Of a stretch of 64,000 nt of DNA, positions 58,446-64,000 are shown piece after piece. Below the pieces are notes generated by a model, which saw only the letters and a list, made by a program, of their open reading frames with translations, was not told the DNA's origin and ran no database searches. Position numbers and translations under genes: made by a program. Positions within the stretch are counted from its first letter, which is position 1. Each line of letters begins with the position of its first letter. The DNA is from Epiperipatus broadwayi (taxonomy: Eukaryota; Onychophora; Udeonychophora; Euonychophora; Peripatidae), in the NCBI GenBank assembly GCA_028023455.1, contig JAQFVV010007277.1, positions 51,742 to 115,741 of the forward strand. Direction: 5' to 3'.

Positions 58446-58795
58446 AATTCAGAGTATTAGAGACTTACCCAGTGGACCAATACCAGATCATGGGATAAGT
58501 TATAATTTCCAGTAGAGGTCCAACATAGGCTCACTGAAATCCACGTGTTATCCATCAAAAAGGTGTTAGAGATATTAGTAGAAATGGAATATACTGAGTG
58601 CAGGTAAAGTGAAGATGACTCTAAAATTAGATGGGGGAATTATAATGAATCTCTTGTTAAGATCAACAATATTTCCAGGAAAGAAAAAATGGAAAAAGAC
58701 TACATGGGTTAGTTAGGGTGGTTTTTTTTTCATTTTTTTTTTAATTTCTTCCAAGAGAAGTAATGAGATGACATTTTTTGTCTATATATATATAA

Positions 58796-58881
58796 AGCCT
58801 GCTAATAGCTCTAAACAAGCTCATTTTTTTTATTTATGATAAATGCTACAAAAATGCTTGTTTACAGCTATTAGCAGGCTA
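58796..58881. mobile_element. Miniature inverted-repeat element, about 85 bp
   Basis: AAGCCTGCTAATAGCT followed by CTAAACAAGC on the left is mirrored by GCTTGTTTACAGCTATTAGC and AGGCT on the right. It lies directly after a TA tract. Non-coding. Confidence 0.8.
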
Positions 58882-58937
58882 TTTATGTATTACATATTGG
58901 TAATGCAAGCTATATAGGTCATAGTGACTGATTTTTA

Positions 58938-58940
<3 letters not shown>

Positions 58941-58972
<32 letters not shown>
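58941..58972. repeat. (TA)n tract
   Basis: About 32 bp of pure TA repeats. Confidence 0.95.
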
Positions 58973-58975
<3 letters not shown>

Positions 58976-59790
58976 TTAATAAAATTGTCTGTAGTTTATA
59001 GTAAAAAATTTAAATAATATATTCCTTTTACATCAGTTTTAAATTATTATTTTTTTATCTTGAAGAAATCAAGATTTTTTTTATTAAATTTTTTTTAATT
59101 TATTTAAATTAATTATAACTCAAGATAACATAATATCTTGATATATAAGTTTTTTTCTTAAAAGCTTTTTCGTGTGTTTTTTGAAAAAATGTGGGTTGGC
59201 GGGAAAATGGGAGATTTTCAATTAAATCTGTTGTTGAAACTCAGGATACAAAATGTATTTGTAATTAAAAATATTGCTAGAGTCTATATATTTATTATTC
59301 TAATTGATCAACAACTGTTTCATTAATTAAAAAATTGTGCAGCAAAAAAGGGCAGAAAGTATAATTGGCAAAATGTAGGTAAAAATAAACTGCAAAGTGT
59401 GAATTCTGTTTGCAGAAAAATGTATAAATTGCAAAATTTTCTTTTGTTTAATTAATTAAGAACTTATTTCTTTAAAAGTGTTATTATTCATCACCATGGA
59501 AATGTTCTCCAGCTAGAGGATATCAAAAAATTTCCTTCCAGGAAAAACTGTTTTTCAGCTACACCTGGAGCTTTCCAAGTGATTTCTAACTATGAAGAAA
59601 ATGCTATGTTCAGGAGCCAGAGAATGATTTACACCAGCAGTTATAGACTAAAATGGTATATGGATAGTACTATCTTGGTGAAAGATTAAAAAGCTGATTG
59701 TCCACAGTAAATATAAACTGTTGTTTAAGTGAATTATTATTCTAATTAGTATGAAAGGAACCTAGAATACATTAAATGGGTCTGTTATAC
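58973..59790. other. Mixed DNA, no gene called
   Basis: 58973-59450 is AT-rich. 59480-59660 is richer in GC and has short protein-like runs but no sustained frame; it may be internal sequence of the same LTR element as the gag relic. Confidence 0.35.
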
Positions 59791-59857
59791 ATTAAAAGTT
59801 TCAACACTAGAGGGGTGGGAGTTTTAATAAGGGTTTATTATGTTATTTTGATTGAAT

Positions 59858-60304
59858 TAAAAAGGGGGGCATGGTATTATATTACTTTGCTTTATTCATG
59901 TGATTATGGAAATTTCCCATTCATTTTTATTATATTGAAACATTTGTATAGGTTACATTCCCAAAATGCTTGATCTTGAAAGGCAAACAGGTGGTTGAGG
60001 AGTAAAGATCAATTAAAAATTACATCCATAAGCAAACATCTGGAAACTTATGCCAGAATCAGGAGCATATAAAACTAAAAATATACAGTCATAAGCAAAC
60101 AATTGAAAACTTATGCTGTCCATTAAGGATAAAAAGAGAATTAATTAATCTGTAAGGTAGAGTGTTTGAGTAAAGTGCAATATGATCAACCCTTACAGTA
60201 TGGTGCCTTATAGTTCACACCTATTTGGACAGGGTCTCATAATAAACTTAGAACTTTGTCATTGAATTTGTGTGGTGCATGTTCCTTTAGTGAAAAGGTA
60301 CAAA
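59858..60304 (+). other. Possible polypurine tract and 3' LTR
   Basis: AAAAAGGGGGGC (59859-59870) is a good polypurine-tract candidate, followed by TGGTATTATATT, a plausible LTR start. CATAATAAACTTAGAAC (from about 60238) supplies an AATAAA signal, followed by a GT-rich stretch ending near GGTACA (60299-60304). This suits U3-R-U5 architecture. No second LTR exists in the window to confirm it, so this is an inference supported mainly by proximity to the gag-like relic. Confidence 0.3.
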
Positions 60305-60700
60305 ATGTTAAATAATTGGACTGTTATTAAAATAATAATGATGGGGTCAAAATTTAGCTGTTTGTTGCCTTAAAATTAGATTGAGTCAGTTTGGAGTGTT
60401 CTGAAAAATGAATTGGGAGCAGTGTTAGTAGGAAAGATGAGTATAATAAAATGTTATTAAAGCCATACTTAAATATTTTTGTTATTAATTTAATTATAAC
60501 ATTAACAGCTATTGTGTCCTCTGGTAAGAACATCAATTGTAATTAGCAAAGTCCATGTAAGATTATGCCTTGAAATTATTATGTTGCCAAATATGTAAAT
60601 AAATTAACACTATGATGATTCGAGTGTTGGACTATACACCCATAATACAAGTAATCTTCAAAGTTTTGCAGATATTGTGACATTTTGTAATGTCACTATA
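60305..60700. other. AT-rich DNA, no gene seen
   Basis: No sustained frame. A short TA run (60697-60709) marks the boundary with the second LINE. Confidence 0.5.
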
Positions 60701-61032
60701 TATATATATTCTGCAAAACAGAGTTTGCTATTAATTGAAAAGAGACCATTTGATTCCTCTTTGAAGGCCTTAAAAGAAAGCAGAAGGACAAATTCATAAT
60801 GCCCACTCCATACATTCTTGTTCTTGCAGCTTTTATTACTATGTGATTATTCATATAATATATGAATATGGGTGGGCTGCTCACCAACATGAAATAGCCA
60901 GCATGGTGAGTTTATTGACTTTTTACCTCTGAGTTTAAGATCAAGAAACACCATGGTCTTTTTTCTCAGTTGCCTGATAAAGCAGAATGAATGTTTGTGT
61001 AAATGATAAATATTTTTCCAATATACACAATT

Positions 61033-62440
61033 ATGACAGACAAAAATAAATCATGTCCTTTATTCCCAGAAAGTTGTAAAGACACTAACCAAGACACCAG
61101 TTGGTGGCCAAAAGTGGAGAGTGCTAAGAATCTCCTGATTGCAGACCCAGGCTTCCATTTGATGATGACTTTTTATTTAGGTAATTACAACTGCAAATCA
61201 CTTTCAGGTGAAGGAAAATTGCAAGAATTAGAAAAACTGTCTTATATTAAATGGGAAATTATTGGACTTTGTGAAGTTAGAAGAAAAGATGAAAAGAAAA
61301 TTGATTTAAAACGTGGACATATACTCTATTATAAAGGTACAAATATTGGAAATACAAGTGAAGTAATATTTATTATAAATAAAAAGTAGAATAACAACAT
61401 TGTGAAGATTGATGGTATATTGGACAGAGTGCAAGATTAGTTATACAATTTAATAGCAGATACCAAATGCAGATAATTCAGTTTCATGCCCCAACAAGTT
61501 CTCATAGTGATGAAGTAGTAGAAGATTTTTATATGGATATACAAAAGCCTTTTGATCAGAGTAAACAACATTTTGAAATGCTTATGGAAGACATTAATTC
61601 TAGAATTGGTAAAAAATAAAAGTTGGAAGAGCTGTAAGTAATTTTGGTTATGGTAATAGAAATGAGAGGGGACATAGACTTGTGGAGTTTGCAGAAAAAG
61701 AAAAACTTTATATTAGGAATTTTTTTTTAAAAAAAAATGTTAAAGGACATGAAAGAATCCAAATGAAGGTACAGCATAATTGGATTATATTTTGACTAAC
61801 AGAAAATACATATTTCAAGATTGTAATGTTCTTAATAAATTTAACACAGGAAGTGATCATCGATTAGTATGATGTAAGATATGTGTTAATGCAAAACTAG
61901 AGAGACAAAAATTATTAAGAAAAACAATATTTACAGTTAATATTCCTAATCTTCAGAAACCTTCTTCTGTATTTAAATTAGAACTTACAAATAAGTTTCA
62001 AGTATTAGTAGATTTTGAACATGATTCAGATTTGAATGAGATTAATATGAAAATAATTGTTACACTTTTAAAAATGGCAACAAAGATAGCTGGTAGAAAA
62101 ACACAGCAATGGATCAATAAAATTCTACTGAGACTAAAGAATTTATAAAGAAAAAAGAAATATGAAGATAAACAAAATGTATGCATTAAAAAAGGATTGA
62201 AAATCTCAAATTTTGTAAAATGGTGTGAAAAAAAGTTGAAAACGATATAAGAAAGTATAACTGTGAACTAGTAAAGAAAGATGTAAAAGGGAATAAAAGT
62301 CTCAAGAGTGTAAAACAACATTTTGGTCTTGGTAGGAAGTTTATATCTGCAATAAGAAAAAAAGATGGAATTATTACTAAAAAAGAGATAACATCATCAA
62401 ATGGCTAGAAGATTTCTATCAAGAATTATATAGTAATAAA
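61033..62440 (+). pseudogene. Decayed RTE endonuclease
   Basis: The frame begins MTDKNKSCPLFPESC at 61033, contains YNCKSLSGEG and GLCEVRRKDEKK, and stops at 61387. Later frames give VHAPTSS-like, EDINSRIG (the catalytic GDFN Asp context is altered), RNERGHRLVEFAEKEKL and SDHR-like pieces separated by frameshifts and stops. The upstream ATG and preceding residues support the view that the family protein starts about 35 codons before the ATG that opens the intact frame of the first copy. Confidence 0.82.
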
Positions 62441-63970
62441 GATCAAGTACTTCCTATATATATATATTACATCTTCCATACTTCCTATATATATATATTA
62501 CATCTTCCAAATTGCCCAGAATATTAAATGAAAAAGTCAGACATGAAATTAAATGTATGAATAAAAGAAAAGGCTCCAAGTAATGATGGAATTATAATTG
62601 ATATATTAAAAGAAGCAGGTGAACAAATATAAAATTTTTAGCAAAGTTATATACCAAATTTTGAAATGATAAAGATGTACCTGATAATTGGAAGAATGCA
62701 GTATTAATATTAATATTTAAAAAAATATGATAAAGATGATATTGGAAATTACAGACATATCAGCCTATTATCAGTTGTATACAAAACCTTTATCAAGATA
62801 ATTACAACTCGTCTACAGAGAACATTGGATTTTCACCAACCAAGAAAACAATCTGGATTTAAAAGTGGTTTTAGTATAGAAGAACATATCCAGGTATTGA
62901 GAGAAGTTATAGAAAGAACAAATGAATACGAGTTGCCATTATGCTTTGGATTTGTAGATTATGAAAAGCATTGATTCTCTAAACATTTCTTCAGTGATTA
63001 ACGCATTGGATCATCAAGGTATAGATCCATGATATCATCATATTTTGAAGAATATTTATAAAAATGCAACAGAAACAATTATATTACATAATGATACTAG
63101 GAAATTCAACAGTGAGAAGGTTGTAAGACAGGGGACTCCATATCTCCAAAACTACAGCAGTGCTGCAAGAAGTATTTTATGGATTAAAATGGGAAGCTAA
63201 AGGAATAAATGTAAATGGAGATTATTTAAGTCATTTAGATTTTGCAGATGAAGTAGTTGTTTTTGAAAATAATGTTTTAGAGCTGCAGGAAATGTTACAG
63301 GAGTTATCAGATGAAAGCAGGAAAGTAGAACTAAAGATAGATGTCAAATAAGCTAAAGCAATGTTTAATGGATTTTTTCAAAATCCAAAAATAAAGATTG
63401 ATTATGATGAGTTAGAAGAAATTAAGAGTTACAAATACCTTGCACAGATTATTAATTCAGATGCAGCCATAATGAATGAAATTAATCATGGAATTAAACT
63501 TGGTTGGAGTGCTTTTGGTAAAAATAACTTGATACTAAAAGGAAATATGCCTATGTGTTTGAAAGGAAGATTTGTAATAAATGTGTTTTACCAGTTCTTA
63601 CTTATGGATCTGAGACTTGGACACTTAATAGAAGAGCAATACAGAGACGTCATACCACTCAAAAAAGTATGGAGAAATGCATGTTGGGAATAACAAGATG
63701 AGACCAAAAATGCAATATATTGGTAGGAGATCAAACAGGTGTTACTGACCTCACTGAAAAAATTAAAAGACTGAAGTGGAGTTGGGCTGGATATATTGCT
63801 AGAAAAGATGATAATAGATGGACAACTGAAACATTCAACTGGATTCCAAGAGATTGTAAAAGATCTGAAAAATTACCACATGTGTGATGGATGGATGAAT
63901 AAGAAAGTGTGCAGGGGTGATGTGGAGAAGAGAAACTAAAGATCAGAGAAGACATTGAACTTGGAGAGCC
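62441..63970 (+). pseudogene. Decayed RTE reverse transcriptase
   Basis: Conserved blocks survive in pieces: DIGNYRHISLLSVVYKTF, SGFKSGFSIEEHIQVLREV, LCFGFVDYEK, HLDFADEVVVFENN (63232-63273; the second catalytic Asp of FADD is Glu here), and YKYLAQIINSD. Stops and frameshifts separate them, for example a TAA at 63349. The FADD to FADE change would abolish polymerase activity even in an intact frame. Confidence 0.85.
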
Positions 63971-64000
63971 CTTCATCCTGCAGTGTATTGATATATATAT

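Larger units (their letters stand above)
60711..63990 (+). mobile_element. Second RTE-type LINE copy, decayed
   Basis: It is collinear with the reverse complement of 47915-51214 from the 5' untranslated start (CTGCAAAACAGAGTTTGC) to the 3' end (CATCCTGCAGTGTATTGATA at about 63974), so it is essentially full length. It is much more degraded: the endonuclease and RT are split into many short frames. A TA tract abuts the 5' end, and the window ends in TA repeats just past the 3' end. A 34-bp tandem duplication (CTTCCTATATATATATATT, about 62450-62510) is specific to this copy. It is older, or from a different sublineage, than the copy at 47.9 kb. Confidence 0.9.

Noticed and set aside
63731-63976. 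Minus-strand 81-codon frame
   Set aside because: Antisense of the C-terminal region of the second LINE.

Overview
The window is a very AT-rich stretch (about three quarters A+T by eye) of an animal nuclear genome, almost certainly an invertebrate. Spliceosomal introns, RTE-type LINEs, Penelope-like elements (PLEs), foldback elements, tRNA-like pol III boxes and very long (TA)n tracts all point that way. There is no bacterial, viral or organellar gene organisation. I cannot name the phylum. The box arrangement near 1250 recalls tRNA-derived SINEs of molluscs, but this is weak.

The only convincing host coding sequence is at the left edge. Bases 2-99 (+) encode the first half of a WW domain and stop at a GTAAGC donor. 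The split codon must resume with T or C if it encodes Asn, as the WW consensus predicts. I found no matching downstream exon, so most or all of the window may be one giant intron, or intron plus intergenic DNA.

The rest is layered mobile-element history. 11.2-12.0 kb: foldbacks nested in a larger foldback. 13.4-15.5 kb: PLE fragment, then a 409-bp tandem array ending in an inverted copy. 16-19.4 kb: unrecognised protein-like debris on the minus strand and two covarying hairpins. 22.0-23.4 kb: an old RTE LINE with a 5' inversion and matching 8-bp flanks. 28.7-30.0 kb: a PLE with the same kind of inversion. 36.3-36.9 kb: two small inverted-repeat elements. 40.9-44.0 and 47.0-53.3 kb: two copies of a ~3-kb non-coding repeat, the second split by a nearly full-length RTE LINE (47.9-51.2 kb, minus). 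53.4-54.4 kb: near-perfect palindrome of two PLE 3' ends. 58.1-60.3 kb: gag-like relic and possible 3' LTR. 60.7 kb to the end: a second, more decayed RTE LINE (+).

No element looks capable of autonomous movement: the LINE and PLE reading frames carry stops and frameshifts. The most informative points are the two 5'-inverted retroelements, the nested chronology at 47-53 kb, the PLE palindrome, and the repeated placement of (TA)n tracts at element ends and palindrome centres.
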